DNA of 64,000 bases from Comamonadaceae bacterium OS-4 (GTDB lineage Bacteria; Pseudomonadota; Gammaproteobacteria; Burkholderiales; Burkholderiaceae_C): positions 2,006,501 through 2,070,500 of the forward strand of contig AP026970.1 of assembly GCA_027924025.1 (NCBI GenBank), read 5' to 3'. Every line of letters begins with the position of its first letter. Position 1 is the first letter of the stretch. Positions 16,405-25,439 of this stretch are shown piece by piece. The notes beneath the pieces are model-generated. The model searched no databases. It was not told where the DNA came from and saw only the letters and a list, made by a program, of their open reading frames with translations. A program made the translations under genes and the position numbers.

Positions 16405-17157
16405 GTGAGCCAATTAGCCCTGATTGAAAAAACCCAAGCCCTGATCGCTGCCGGCGATATCGTGGGGGCTGAGTCCGTGTTGACCGAGCTTGCCGACGCT
16501 GAGGGCGACGGCGCCCTGATGGTGGTGCTGGAGCAGCTGCCTGCCAAAGACATTCTGGCGGTGATCCGCGAGTACGACGACTCCAAAGAATCCATCGTGA
16601 ACTTGCTAATCACACCGCAGCAGTTTGCGCATGCGGTAGTCATCGAAAAGCAATACAAAGACCTGACGCGCACCCATTTGCGCGGCATGATGAATTCGGT
16701 GATCTTCCGGGACGACGCGGTTGATGCGATTGAGTTTTTGACCGCCATTGGTGATCTGGAAGGTGGCAGCGAAGCGCTGGCCGATTACTTCACTGAAAAG
16801 TGGAGCCGCGTGGAGGCGTTTGCCCGCAGTGGCACGTTTGACACCGTCGAAGATGACGGCGAAATCCTGTCGGAGCAGGCGCTGTACCAATCTGCCTATG
16901 TGCGCCCACGCGTCGATCTGGACGAGGTGGCGGACCAGGACTGGATGCAAATGGCCTGGCTGCTGCGCCATGAGCTCCCCGACCTTTTCATCGAAATGCT
17001 GATTGTGTTGCGAGCCAAGGCCCGTGCGTTTGACCTGGGCTTGGATGAAGAAGAAGTGGCCGAAGAGGAAGACGACGGCAAAGTCGAAACCGGTGACACC
17101 GATCGCGGCAAAGCCACACCCGCTGCCCGCGAAGACGACGAAGAGTCCGCCATTTAA
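16405..17157 (+). CDS. unknown helical protein with acidic C-terminal tail
   Basis: This is a 250-residue cytosolic protein that I do not recognise. It starts with GTG, preceded by AAGAGGA. The N-terminal part looks like stacked helices (LIEKTQALIAAGDIVGAESVLTELAD), reminiscent of helical repeat proteins but without a clear consensus. Residues about 212-250 form a charged, Glu/Asp-rich tail (EEEVAEEEDDGKVE). It sits between the other acidic-tail protein and a larger unknown protein, 18 bp before the latter, in the J-domain cluster. Confidence 0.78.
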   Translation: MSQLALIEKTQALIAAGDIVGAESVLTELADAEGDGALMVVLEQLPAKDILAVIREYDDSKESIVNLLITPQQFAHAVVIEKQYKDLTRTHLRGMMNSVIFRDDAVDAIEFLTAIGDLEGGSEALADYFTEKWSRVEAFARSGTFDTVEDDGEILSEQALYQSAYVRPRVDLDEVADQDWMQMAWLLRHELPDLFIEMLIVLRAKARAFDLGLDEEEVAEEEDDGKVETGDTDRGKATPAAREDDEESAI

Positions 17158-17175
17158 TCCATTTGCTCCAGCGCC

Positions 17176-18393
17176 ATGTCCGTTGCACCCCAATCCGTAT
17201 CCCTGTTTGATAGCCGTCCTTTCTTTGAAAAGGCGCTCACCCACGGCATAGAACACGGCCTGATCGGGCAAGACAAACTCGATGCCATCCGGGTCGATGC
17301 GCCCAAGGGCATGGTGCAGATCGCTCGCTATTTCGGGACCGAGTACTTGCGGCCCGAATTGGAGCTTGCCAGAGACCGCATCGTCAACCTGGTCAGTCTG
17401 CATCTGGCCCACAGCACGGAGGGCGACCTCCACCGAGCTGCCGAGCTGTTGCGGGACCACAGCTTTCTCTCTCGCTCCAAAGCGGGCTCAGACATGCTCA
17501 AAGCGCTGATCACCATGCCGCAGACGACCCACTTCGGGATGAACGAGCGCAGCGGCTTTCGCGATGAGCACATTCCCCTGCTGGCCAAATGGAGCCTCAA
17601 AACCCTGACCGAATACCAGATGGAGTTGGCCAGCCGCAGTCGGGCCACTGCGGTGGTGGATGCGGCCATTTGGATGGCTGGGCACATGGGCATGGACGTC
17701 GAAGAACTCGAAGAGGCTGGCAAAGACGCAGAAGCCGTCATCCGCACCGCCCTGTTGGCCCGCGCCTGCAAGCGCAGCAGCCTGCCCGACTGGGTGACTT
17801 TCGAAAAGATGATTCTGGCCTTGCGCAAGCGCTATCTGGCCAAACCCGGCAAGTTGCCGCTGACCGTGCCGGCAGATCTACCTAGCGAGTGGGCAGAACT
17901 GGTGGAGTCCATACGCGACTCGGTCTGGGCAGACTCCGCAAAATGGCTGGAATCCGACCTGTCCGTGCGCAAGTTGTTCGACCAGACACCGGCATTCATG
18001 GGCCGGTATTTTTGGCTCGAAGACGCCATCCACGAGGTAGATCATTTCGACAAGAATGTTTCCAAGGCCTGGGCCAAGGCCACCGGTGGCAATGATGACG
18101 AAAGCTCCCTGCTCACCCTGTTCTTGTGCATGGCCGCTGGGAGCCCTGCCAAAACGGTACTCACCGAAAAGGCGGCCTCGACCTTGGTGAAAAAGATCCG
18201 TAAATCTGGATTGCAGCCCACCCTGCCCTTGCAGTTCATCGAAGCCAACGCGCCTGCCGAGCACCTGGAAGACTACGCAAGCCTGTGGAACAACTTTATC
18301 GAAGAATCGAGCGCCACCCTGGCGAGTGACCACGACTACACCTTCAACGATGCGCTAGCCTTGTTGCGCCGCGAGTGCAACGTCCGCGGCTGA
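17176..18393 (+). CDS. unknown 405-residue protein of the J-domain cluster
   Basis: This is a predicted soluble, mostly helical protein with no signal peptide, no membrane segment and no motif I can name. It lacks the acidic tail of its two upstream neighbours. Conserved-looking blocks are RVDAPKGMVQIARYFGTEYLRPELE near the N-terminus and the MPQTTHFGMNERSGF segment near residue 115. It is the last gene of the run and ends 12 bp before a convergent FAH-family gene. Codon and base use match the core genome, so it does not look recently acquired. Confidence 0.78.
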   Translation: MSVAPQSVSLFDSRPFFEKALTHGIEHGLIGQDKLDAIRVDAPKGMVQIARYFGTEYLRPELELARDRIVNLVSLHLAHSTEGDLHRAAELLRDHSFLSRSKAGSDMLKALITMPQTTHFGMNERSGFRDEHIPLLAKWSLKTLTEYQMELASRSRATAVVDAAIWMAGHMGMDVEELEEAGKDAEAVIRTALLARACKRSSLPDWVTFEKMILALRKRYLAKPGKLPLTVPADLPSEWAELVESIRDSVWADSAKWLESDLSVRKLFDQTPAFMGRYFWLEDAIHEVDHFDKNVSKAWAKATGGNDDESSLLTLFLCMAAGSPAKTVLTEKAASTLVKKIRKSGLQPTLPLQFIEANAPAEHLEDYASLWNNFIEESSATLASDHDYTFNDALALLRRECNVRG

Positions 18394-18405
18394 GGTCGAG
18401 CCCGC

Positions 18406-19260
18406 TCACACCTGAATGGTGATTTGCGTCTGGATACCGAGGCCATCGATACCGGCACAAACCGTTTGCCCGGCGCGCAAATACACGGGCGGCTTTTGCC
18501 CCATCCCCACCCCAGGGGGCGTGCCAGTCGAGATCACATCACCGGGCTGCAAGCTCATAAAGCGGCTCAGATACGCAATCAAAAAACGAACCCCGTACAC
18601 CATGGTGGAGGTACTGCCGTTTTGAAAGCGCTTGCCATCCACATCCAGCCACATGGAGAGCGCTTGCGGATCTGGCACCTCGTCAGTTGTTACCAACCAC
18701 GGGCCGAGTGGGCCGAACGAATCACACCCCTTCCCCTTGTCCCAGGTGCCGCCTCGCTCCAATTGATACTCGCGCTCGGAGACATCGTTGACCACGCAGT
18801 ACCCGGCAACGTGAGACAGTGCATCAGACTCGTCGATATAGCGCCCCCCTTTTCCGATCACGACGCCTAACTCCACCTCCCAATCGGTTTTGCGCGACCC
18901 AGGAGGGATCTGCAGCGGGTCATTGGGCCCCGTGATGGCGCTAGTCCACTTGCCAAACACCACCGGCTCCGGTGGAACTTGCATTCCACTTTCGGCGGCA
19001 TGGTCTGAATAATTGAGACCAATGCATATGAACTTGCCCACTCCACTCACACAAGCCCCCAACCGGAAATCCTTTTGGGGCACGCCCGGCACCGTGGGGA
19101 GCTGCTCCACCTCCAGCAGTGCCAAACGCGCAAGAGTCTCAGGCGCAAGGGCCAAGCCGCCGACATCAGTCAGGTGCCCTGACAAGCACCGCACACGCCC
19201 TGCCGCATCCAGCAAGCCCGGTTTTTCCTGCCCGGGTGCACCATAACGAACAAGCTTCAT
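18406..19260 (-). CDS. fumarylacetoacetate hydrolase family protein
   Basis: This 284-residue protein is of the FAH superfamily, which includes acylpyruvate hydrolases and 2-hydroxyhepta-2,4-diene-1,7-dioate isomerases of aromatic and ureido degradation. It has the motifs GLNYSDHAAE, the metal-binding DWEVELGVVIGKGGRYI (two Glu), NDVSEREYQ, and the C-terminal GDVISTGTPPGVG. The N-terminal domain is MKLVRYG. It stands alone, convergent with the unknown operon and divergent from cheV, so the substrate cannot be deduced. Confidence 0.88.
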   Translation of the reverse strand: MKLVRYGAPGQEKPGLLDAAGRVRCLSGHLTDVGGLALAPETLARLALLEVEQLPTVPGVPQKDFRLGACVSGVGKFICIGLNYSDHAAESGMQVPPEPVVFGKWTSAITGPNDPLQIPPGSRKTDWEVELGVVIGKGGRYIDESDALSHVAGYCVVNDVSEREYQLERGGTWDKGKGCDSFGPLGPWLVTTDEVPDPQALSMWLDVDGKRFQNGSTSTMVYGVRFLIAYLSRFMSLQPGDVISTGTPPGVGMGQKPPVYLRAGQTVCAGIDGLGIQTQITIQV

Positions 19261-19401
19261 GAAATTCCTTGGTTAACACATCACACAATCGGGGTATTCT
19301 GCCCCGCTCTTGCCAAAATTTCGGACTCGGGCTCCGCTCCTTGTAGTACCCCCACGATAAGGGGTAAAGTGAGGGACACTCAACCCCTTTCAGGCGAGAC
19401 C

Positions 19402-20355
19402 ATGAGCCCCCAACTCAACAGCAAACCATCTACACACAGCAGCCAGGCAGCTGAGAGCAAATTCCAGCTCCTGCTGTTCCGCCTCGGGGACTCGACCGGC
19501 AGCGAGCGCAGTGAGCTGTTCGGCATCAATGTGTTCAAGGTGCGCGAAATCGTGGTGGCACCAGAAATCACCAGCATCGTGAATGCACCCCAACACGCCC
19601 TCGGGCTGGCCAATGTGCGCGGGCAGTTGATTCCGGTGATCAACCTGCCTGCACTCGCGGGCTGCGTGCCGAAAACCGATTCCAAAATCGTGCTGGTGAC
19701 CGAGTTTGCCCGCACAACGCAGGCGTTTTTGGTGGACGAAGTGGTCGAAATCATCCAGCTCGACTGGAAGCACCTGATCGCCTCCGACAACAACAGCTCC
19801 GGTTTGCTCTCAGGCGTTGCCCGGATCGATGGTGATGCCACAGACTCCCGCTTGGCACAGGTGCTCGATGTGGAGCAAATCATCCGCAACGTGTTCCCCA
19901 ACAGCCACACAGAGTCCTCGAGCAACATCCAGAAAATCAAGCTGCCCGAAGGCTCCACCATCCTGTTTGCCGACGATTCCGCCATCGCCCGCATGTTGGT
20001 GGAGGAAAGCCTCAAGTCCATGGGTGTGTCGTATGTGGCCGTCAAAAACGGCAAAGAAGCGTGGGACCGTCTGGCCCAGATTCACAGCGATGCGGTCGCC
20101 CACGGCAGGCGGGCCAGCGACAAAGTCGCGTTGGTGCTGACCGATCTGGAAATGCCCGAAATGGACGGTTTTACCCTTACCCGCAGCATCAAAAACGACA
20201 ACCGCTTCGCAGGCATTCCGGTCATTGTGTATTCATCCCTGACCGGCAGCGCCAGCGAGGGCCATGCCACCGGCGTGGGCGCTGACGCTTATGTCGCCAA
20301 GTTTGAGCCCCACGAGCTGGCCGACGCCATCAGCACCACCTTGAGCCGGGGCTGA
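19402..20355 (+). CDS. cheV: CheV-type chemotaxis protein (CheW-receiver fusion)
   Basis: This is a 317-residue hybrid. An N-terminal CheW domain (FGINVFKVREIVVAPEIT, NVRGQLIPVINLPAL) couples chemoreceptors to CheA. It is followed by a C-terminal receiver domain from about residue 190 (ILFADDSAIARM, with the phosphorylated Asp248 in LTDLEMPEMDG). CheV is thought to act in adaptation of chemotaxis signalling. I chose the ATG at 19402; an in-frame GTG at 19369 would add 11 residues. No other chemotaxis gene is in the window, so this is an orphan cheV with its own promoter. Confidence 0.9.
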   Translation: MSPQLNSKPSTHSSQAAESKFQLLLFRLGDSTGSERSELFGINVFKVREIVVAPEITSIVNAPQHALGLANVRGQLIPVINLPALAGCVPKTDSKIVLVTEFARTTQAFLVDEVVEIIQLDWKHLIASDNNSSGLLSGVARIDGDATDSRLAQVLDVEQIIRNVFPNSHTESSSNIQKIKLPEGSTILFADDSAIARMLVEESLKSMGVSYVAVKNGKEAWDRLAQIHSDAVAHGRRASDKVALVLTDLEMPEMDGFTLTRSIKNDNRFAGIPVIVYSSLTGSASEGHATGVGADAYVAKFEPHELADAISTTLSRG

Positions 20356-20381
20356 TTTCAGAGCCGTAACCGCTGAAGGGC

Positions 20382-20963
20382 CTAGCGCAAGTGCTTGTAA
20401 AGCCGGGCCTTGAATAGCGTGGCAATTAAGGTCTGCCGTGAGCCAGGCACCAATTCAAACGACTCCCCGGCACGCAGCTGCCCGGGCTCATCTACCGCCA
20501 GGTAAAAGCCGCAGTGGCCACTCAGCGCCATGGCTTTGACAGCACCTGCAAAACCCATGGCCGCATTGAACTTGAAACAGGGTTCGCGCGGCTGCACCAC
20601 CCGCAGCGCGCAATCGGCAAAGCGCAGCACATCGCCCACCCAGACCTCGTTTTCCAACAGGCCTGCCAGCGTCAGGTTCTCGCCCATGGAGCCAAAGGGC
20701 AAGCTGTCATCGAAACCGCTGGCGCCAGCCGCCCGGCGCGCCTCTTGCCAAAAGCCGTAGTGCTCCGAGGGGTAGGCATACACCGCCTTGTCCAGCCCGC
20801 CATGCACTGAGGGATCCGCCTGCTCATCTCCCAGCAAGCCCAGCGCCGTTACCGGGGTGGGCCCGTCGACCGGGGTTTTGTGAGTCGCCGTCAGGATGCT
20901 GCGGCCCTGGATCTGCACCTTGCGGGCGAGCCCCACCTGCACACTGAGCAGCTGTCGCGTCAT
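20382..20963 (-). CDS. MOSC domain protein
   Basis: This 193-residue MOSC-domain protein is of the YiiM type. MOSC domains bind molybdenum cofactor or handle sulfur or N-hydroxylated substrates. The motifs are VDGPTPVTALGLLGDEQADPSVHGG and QPREPCFKFN, in which the Cys is the expected cofactor or persulfide residue. The start MTRQLLSVQVG is 11 bp after the stop of the exonuclease gene, so the two form a short operon. The frame stays open upstream of this Met, but only over the exonuclease coding region. The exact function is unknown. Confidence 0.85.
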   Translation of the reverse strand: MTRQLLSVQVGLARKVQIQGRSILTATHKTPVDGPTPVTALGLLGDEQADPSVHGGLDKAVYAYPSEHYGFWQEARRAAGASGFDDSLPFGSMGENLTLAGLLENEVWVGDVLRFADCALRVVQPREPCFKFNAAMGFAGAVKAMALSGHCGFYLAVDEPGQLRAGESFELVPGSRQTLIATLFKARLYKHLR

Positions 20964-20974
20964 GACCGAGCCCT

Positions 20975-22087
20975 TTAGAGTTGCTGGTACACCGTGTGGC
21001 CGCTGCGGCTGGAGTACTTGGTTTTGGCGTCCATTTGCTCCACCTGTACCGCCGCATGGCGGCCGGCATACACCTGCTGGCGGAGCCAGTCGAACTCGGT
21101 GTGCAGCGCGGCATCGTCGCTCAGGCGGGTGGCCCACACCCGCTGGTCGCCGTTCCAGCGATAGCCGCGGGCCTTGAGCAGGTCTTTCGCCTCAAAAGGG
21201 GCGTTGGTCGCGCTCAATCGATAGCTGGGGTTGCCGGCGGCATAGAGCAGGTGTGCAAGGCCCGTCTGGGTGGCGTCAGCACCTGGCTTTGGCAACGGGG
21301 CCGCCAGCACTGCCAACAGCGCATGGCAATCCATCTCGGCACGGTGGGCGTCGTAAAACAGGCCAAGCTCCACCGCAAGGCTCTCCAGCTTGGCAGACCC
21401 GCGCCCTTGGGCTTTCCAATCGATGTCGGCAAAAGAGCATGCCCACGCCAGTCCGGCAAACGCCGGTAGCCGCGCCTCGACAAACGGGCGGTCAAAACCT
21501 GCGTTGTGGGCAATCACCACATCCACACCCTGCATCAGCTCGGCAATGCGGGCCTCGTCCAGTGCCTGGCCTTGCACCTGGGCATCTTCAATACCGGTGA
21601 TGGCAACTACCTCCGGGGGAATCGGTTTGCCCGGGTCTTCCAAGCCGTCATACACCTGCACCGGCCCAACCGGCAGCCCGGTTGCTGTATCGACTGAGAC
21701 CCGCAATAGCGCGAGTTCGATGATTTTTTCTTTGGCCTGGTCCAGTCCGGTGGTTTCAGTATCCAGCACCAAGATGGTTTTCACGCCGCTGTGCGCCTCA
21801 CCGGGCCACTGCAGGCAAGGCTTGAGACGGCGCTGCACCTTGTAATCGGCATGGGCCTCGAGGGCCCGGGCCATGGCTTCGGCGTCCATCAAGGGGGCCT
21901 GGGTGGTGGGCACTGCTTTGGGCGTTTTGGCGGCCGAAGCCTTGGGGCTGCGGCTGGCGCGTTTGGGTGGATCGAGGTCCAACGTGGGCAGATCAGCCAA
22001 AAAAGCGAAGCCGAGTTGGGGGTTAAAAGCTTGGGTCACGGTGCGCCTGAGAAAAACGGGAATCCCGTTACCGGGAGAGGCCGACAT
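20975..22087 (-). CDS. 3'-5' exonuclease, DnaQ-like (DEDDh)
   Basis: This 370-residue protein has a DEDDh exonuclease core: LDTETTGL (first Asp/Glu), HNAGFDRPFVE (second Asp) and HRAEMDCHALL (final His and Asp). The fold is that of the DNA polymerase III epsilon proofreading subunit. About 115 residues precede the core, including a Lys/Ala/Pro-rich stretch, and about 90 follow. The tail includes YRWNGDQRVWATRL, a small domain often seen behind such nucleases. It is not the canonical 240-residue DnaQ, so a repair or RNA-processing role is more likely. The start MSASPGNG was chosen because longer frames run over the divergent flavodoxin gene. Confidence 0.85.
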   Translation of the reverse strand: MSASPGNGIPVFLRRTVTQAFNPQLGFAFLADLPTLDLDPPKRASRSPKASAAKTPKAVPTTQAPLMDAEAMARALEAHADYKVQRRLKPCLQWPGEAHSGVKTILVLDTETTGLDQAKEKIIELALLRVSVDTATGLPVGPVQVYDGLEDPGKPIPPEVVAITGIEDAQVQGQALDEARIAELMQGVDVVIAHNAGFDRPFVEARLPAFAGLAWACSFADIDWKAQGRGSAKLESLAVELGLFYDAHRAEMDCHALLAVLAAPLPKPGADATQTGLAHLLYAAGNPSYRLSATNAPFEAKDLLKARGYRWNGDQRVWATRLSDDAALHTEFDWLRQQVYAGRHAAVQVEQMDAKTKYSSRSGHTVYQQL

Positions 22088-22138
22088 TATTGCCCCTATC
22101 ATCCCCCGCACCCCCTTGAAGACCCTCTGAATCTCGCT

Positions 22139-22597
22139 ATGCAAATCACTATTCTTGTCGGCACCGTCAATGGCAACGCCCAAAACGTGGCCGAGGCGCT
22201 CCAGTTTTGTGCCGACGATATTGGCGCCACCATCGATGTCCTGCCGATGGACGGCCTCGACATCACGGTATTCGACACGCCTGGCACCTTCATCATCTGC
22301 ACCTCCACCACCGGCGCCGGTGACGTGCCCGGCAATGCAGTGGGCTTGCTCAACAGCCTGGATGCACAAGCCAAATACCTCGGGCACGTGCGCTACGGCC
22401 TGGTCGCGCTGGGCGACAGCAGCTATGGCGACAGCTTTTTGGGTGGTGGCAAACAATTCGACGCCAAGCTGCAAGACCTGGGTGCCCGCAAAGTGGGCGA
22501 CATCTGTGTGCTCGACGCCATGGAAACCATGACCCTAGAGGACGACGCCGTGGCCTGGTTCCAGGGCTGGGCGGTCGAGTGGGCGACACTTAAGTAA
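22139..22597 (+). CDS. flavodoxin-domain protein, MioC-like
   Basis: This 152-residue short-chain flavodoxin starts ITILVGTVNGNAQNVAE, where TVNGNA matches the phosphate-binding loop (T/S-x-T-G-x-T/A) of the MioC/sulfite reductase flavodoxin domain. Further FMN-loop motifs are STTGAGDVPGN and LGDSSYGDSFLGGGKQFD. It would carry electrons in the cytosol. It starts 51 bp from the divergent exonuclease gene. With cysJ absent from the window it is a possible, but unlinked, electron donor. Its partner is unknown. Confidence 0.88.
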   Translation: MQITILVGTVNGNAQNVAEALQFCADDIGATIDVLPMDGLDITVFDTPGTFIICTSTTGAGDVPGNAVGLLNSLDAQAKYLGHVRYGLVALGDSSYGDSFLGGGKQFDAKLQDLGARKVGDICVLDAMETMTLEDDAVAWFQGWAVEWATLK

Positions 22598-22603
22598 CAA
22601 ATA

Positions 22604-22653
22604 TGCCGCTAGCGCTGGCAGAATAAGCGCCTCTAGCTTCTTTTTTGATAGCA
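22604..22653 (+). repeat. 50-bp dispersed element, copy E
   Basis: The copy starts TGCCGCTAGCGC, has AATAAGCGCCTCTAGCT in the middle and ends TTTTTTGATAGCA. It is full length without gaps. It fills almost the whole gap between the flavodoxin stop and the CaiB-like ATG, which lies four bases after it. Confidence 0.83.
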
Positions 22654-22657
22654 AACC

Positions 22658-23572
22658 ATGCCCCTCCAAGCCGCACCCCCTGCACAGCGCCTGCGCCCCC
22701 TCAAGGGCACCCGCATCCTGAGCCTTGCGCTCAATCTGCCCGGCCCTGCGGCGCTGATGCGCTGTCGCGACATGGGTGCAACTTGCATCAAGCTGGAGCC
22801 GCCCGCACCGGCAGGCTCACGGGCTGGCGCTTCGGGCGATCCGATGGGGCTTTACAACCGCAAGGCGTATGACGTCATGCACCAAGGCATGCGGGTGCTT
22901 GCGGCGGACTTGAAGAGCGAAGCCGGTCAGCGCGCCCTGCACAAAGAGCTGGCCAAGGCGGATGTGCTGCTCACCTCCTTCCGCCCCAGCGCCCTCAAAA
23001 AACTGGGGCTGGAGTGGAAAACCCTGCGCAAGCAATATCCCGGGCTGTCGATGGTCGCCATCGTCGGGGCGCCGGGCGCACGTGCAGAAGAGCCCGGGCA
23101 CGACCTCACCTACCTGGCAGAAAACGACCTCGTCACCGGCCTGGAAATGCCCCCCACCCTGTATGCAGACATGGGCGGCTCGCTGATGACCAGCGAGGCG
23201 GTGCTGCAAACCCGCATCCTCAGCCAGGCCAAAGGGAAAGGGGTTTTCCTTGAAATCGCGCTCTCTAATGCTGCAGGCTACCTCGCGTTGCCGCGCAGGT
23301 GGGGCCTGACCCAAACGGGTGCCGCCGTGGGTGGTGGCCATGCCGGATACCGGGTCTACCCCTGCAAAGACGGACGAGTCGCCATGGCGGCTTTGGAGCC
23401 CCATTTTTCCGGCCGCTTGGGCGCGGCGGCGGGTCTGCGACAATCGCACCCCTTAGCGATGATGGCCCCCGAGGCCCACGCGACTGTGGCCGCCTTTGTG
23501 GCCAGCCAAACCCGCGAGCAGCTAGACCTGCTTGCACACACCCAAGATATACCGCTGTTCACGCTGGCTTGA
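22658..23572 (+). CDS. CaiB/BaiF CoA-transferase family protein
   Basis: This 304-residue protein is of the class III CoA-transferase family, which moves CoA between carboxylic acids. Recognisable parts are LKGTRILSLALNLPGPAALMRCRDMGATCIKLEPP, GLYNRKAYDVMHQGMRVLAADLKSEAG and the region around Asp149 (PGHDLTYLAEND), where the family has its catalytic Asp. It is shorter than the usual 380-420 residues and the C-terminal part is compressed. It may therefore be a divergent racemase-like member (Amacr type), or may have lost activity. The dispersed element E directly precedes its ATG and displaces any ordinary ribosome binding site. Confidence 0.78.
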   Translation: MPLQAAPPAQRLRPLKGTRILSLALNLPGPAALMRCRDMGATCIKLEPPAPAGSRAGASGDPMGLYNRKAYDVMHQGMRVLAADLKSEAGQRALHKELAKADVLLTSFRPSALKKLGLEWKTLRKQYPGLSMVAIVGAPGARAEEPGHDLTYLAENDLVTGLEMPPTLYADMGGSLMTSEAVLQTRILSQAKGKGVFLEIALSNAAGYLALPRRWGLTQTGAAVGGGHAGYRVYPCKDGRVAMAALEPHFSGRLGAAAGLRQSHPLAMMAPEAHATVAAFVASQTREQLDLLAHTQDIPLFTLA

Positions 23573-23609
23573 GCCTCTCGGGCCGGCGCAGCCCACTTTG
23601 CCAGACCTG

Positions 23610-24692
23610 ATGACTGTTGCCCGCCTACCCGCCCTTGCCTCGTTCCGGCTGATTGATGTTTTGAAAGTGATTGCGGCTCAGTGCATCGTGCTGCACCACT
23701 TTTCGGCCTATGGCCCGCTGTCAGAAGCAGCCTCCAGTGCCTTGCCCGAGGTATTTGAGTGGCTGTATGACAACGCACGCATCGCGGTGCAAGTGTTTCT
23801 GGTGATTGCCGGCTACCTGGCCGCCCGCAGCTTCGCCCTCACCAAACGGCCGGTCAGTAGCGTGCTCGGAGCAATCTGGCAGCGTTACCAGCGTCTCGCC
23901 CTTCCCTTTGTCGCGGCCTTGCTGCTCACGGTGGTCTGCGCGGCCATCGCCCGGCCCCATTTGGCGGCCGAGGTGGTGCCGGCTGCGCCTACCCTGCCCC
24001 AGTTGCTGGCCCATGCCAGCCTGTTGCACAGCGTGTTGAATGTGGAGTCTTTGTCTGCCGGTGTCTGGTATGTGGCCATCGACTTTCAGCTCTACGCCAC
24101 CTTGGCCCTGGTGCTGTGGCTGGGCGGTGGCAAGCGTTGGCTGAGCCTCGCTCTGGTGGCTTTTTTGTGTGCTGCATCCCTCACCTGGTTCAATGCCGAT
24201 GCGGATTGGGACATCTGGTCGGTGTATTTTTTCGGAGCCTACGGTTTGGGCGCCTTGGCCTGGTGGGCAGGGTCGCGCGCACGGCACGGCTGGTATGCAG
24301 TGGTACTGTACGCCACCGCCCTTGGCATCGGGCTGGCGGCACTGGCTATCAATTTTCGCGAGCGTATTGCCCTGGCCATCAGTGTGTCGGCCTTGCTGGC
24401 CAGCTTCGGCACCTGGCAACTGCGTCTGCCGCGCTGGCTCGACGCGGCAGTGAGCCTGCTCAGCCGCACGTCGTATGCGCTCTTTTTGGTCCACTACGGC
24501 GTGCTCTTGCTGGCCAATGCCGCGTGGGCCGAAATCGGCTCTGACGATGGCGATGCCGCCCTCTTGTTCATGGCCGCCAGCTGGTTGGTGGCGCTGGGTG
24601 CCAGCCATGTGTTTCATACCCAGGTGGAACAACGCATCGCCCTCTGGCGCAGTGCGCCTGGTAGTGGCGTAGCGCCTCAGAGCGCCAAGTAA
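23610..24692 (+). CDS. acyltransferase family 3 membrane protein
   Basis: This 360-residue integral membrane protein is of the OafA/YrhL acyltransferase-3 family, which O-acetylates surface sugars. It starts FRLIDVLKVIAAQCIVLHHFSAYG, with the family His in the HH pair. About ten hydrophobic helices follow, and the terminal SYALFLVHYGVLLLAN is also typical. The frame is open 78 bases upstream, but that part overlaps the CaiB-like gene. The ATG at 23610 lies 37 bp after that stop. No sugar-biosynthesis genes surround it, so the acceptor is unknown. Confidence 0.83.
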   Translation: MTVARLPALASFRLIDVLKVIAAQCIVLHHFSAYGPLSEAASSALPEVFEWLYDNARIAVQVFLVIAGYLAARSFALTKRPVSSVLGAIWQRYQRLALPFVAALLLTVVCAAIARPHLAAEVVPAAPTLPQLLAHASLLHSVLNVESLSAGVWYVAIDFQLYATLALVLWLGGGKRWLSLALVAFLCAASLTWFNADADWDIWSVYFFGAYGLGALAWWAGSRARHGWYAVVLYATALGIGLAALAINFRERIALAISVSALLASFGTWQLRLPRWLDAAVSLLSRTSYALFLVHYGVLLLANAAWAEIGSDDGDAALLFMAASWLVALGASHVFHTQVEQRIALWRSAPGSGVAPQSAK

Positions 24693-24725
24693 AATCCATC
24701 CCTTCAATATCTAGAAAGACTCTCT

Positions 24726-25439
24726 ATGGGCGCGCAATGGAAAGCAAAGGGCAAGGCCCTGGTGGCCGATGCCAAAGGCCGGCTGTTTACCAAGCTGGTA
24801 AAAGAAATCACGGTAGCCGCCCGCGGCGGCCCTGACCCGGCTGCCAACGCCAAGTTGCGCCTGGTGGTCGAACAGGCTCGCAAGGTCTCGATGCCCAAAG
24901 AAACGCTGGAGCGCGCCATCAAAAAAGGTGCCGGCCTGACCGGCGAAGTCATCAACTACGAGCACGTCATCTACGAAGGCTTTGCGCCGCACCAAGTAGC
25001 GGTGATGGTGGAGTGCCTGACCGACAACGTGAAACGCACCGCCCCTGAAATGCGCGTGTTGTTCCGCAAAGGCCAGCTGGGCACCAGTGGCTCGGTGGCA
25101 TGGGACTTCAACCACCTGGGCATGATCGAAGCCGCCCCTACCGCCGCCGACTCCGACGCTGAAGTGGCCGCGATTGAAGCCGGTGCACAAGACTTAGAAG
25201 CCGGTGACGAAGAAGGCAACACCGTGTTCTACACCGACCCGGCTGACCTGGACCTGGTCGCCCGCGCCCTGCCCAACTTCGGCTTCAACGTGCTGTCGAT
25301 GAAGCTGGGCTACAAAGCCAAAAACCCTGTCGACCCCACCAGCCTGAGCGCCGAAGCGCTGGAAGAAGTGGAAGCCTTCCTGGCCGCCATCGACGAAAAC
25401 GACGACGTGCAAAACGTCTACGTGGCGCTGGCGGGTTGA
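24726..25439 (+). CDS. YebC/PmpR family regulator
   Basis: This 237-residue protein of the YebC/TACO1 family begins [34 protein letters not shown], a near-universal N-terminus. It also has [16 protein letters not shown] and [19 protein letters not shown]. The family has been described as DNA-binding regulators and as factors that help ribosomes through proline stretches. In many bacteria it lies next to ruvC, but not here. The stop overlaps the possible TTG start of the DUF1294 gene. Confidence 0.93.
   Translation: MGAQWKAKGKALVADAKGRLFTKLVKEITVAARGGPDPAANAKLRLVVEQARKVSMPKETLERAIKKGAGLTGEVINYEHVIYEGFAPHQVAVMVECLTDNVKRTAPEMRVLFRKGQLGTSGSVAWDFNHLGMIEAAPTAADSDAEVAAIEAGAQDLEAGDEEGNTVFYTDPADLDLVARALPNFGFNVLSMKLGYKAKNPVDPTSLSAEALEEVEAFLAAIDENDDVQNVYVALAG

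Noticed and set aside
20382-20406. Short match GGCCTAGCGCAAGTGC near the MOSC gene stop, resembling part of the element
   Set aside because: Only about 16 bases match, in the wrong order relative to the consensus, and they encode the normal end of the protein.
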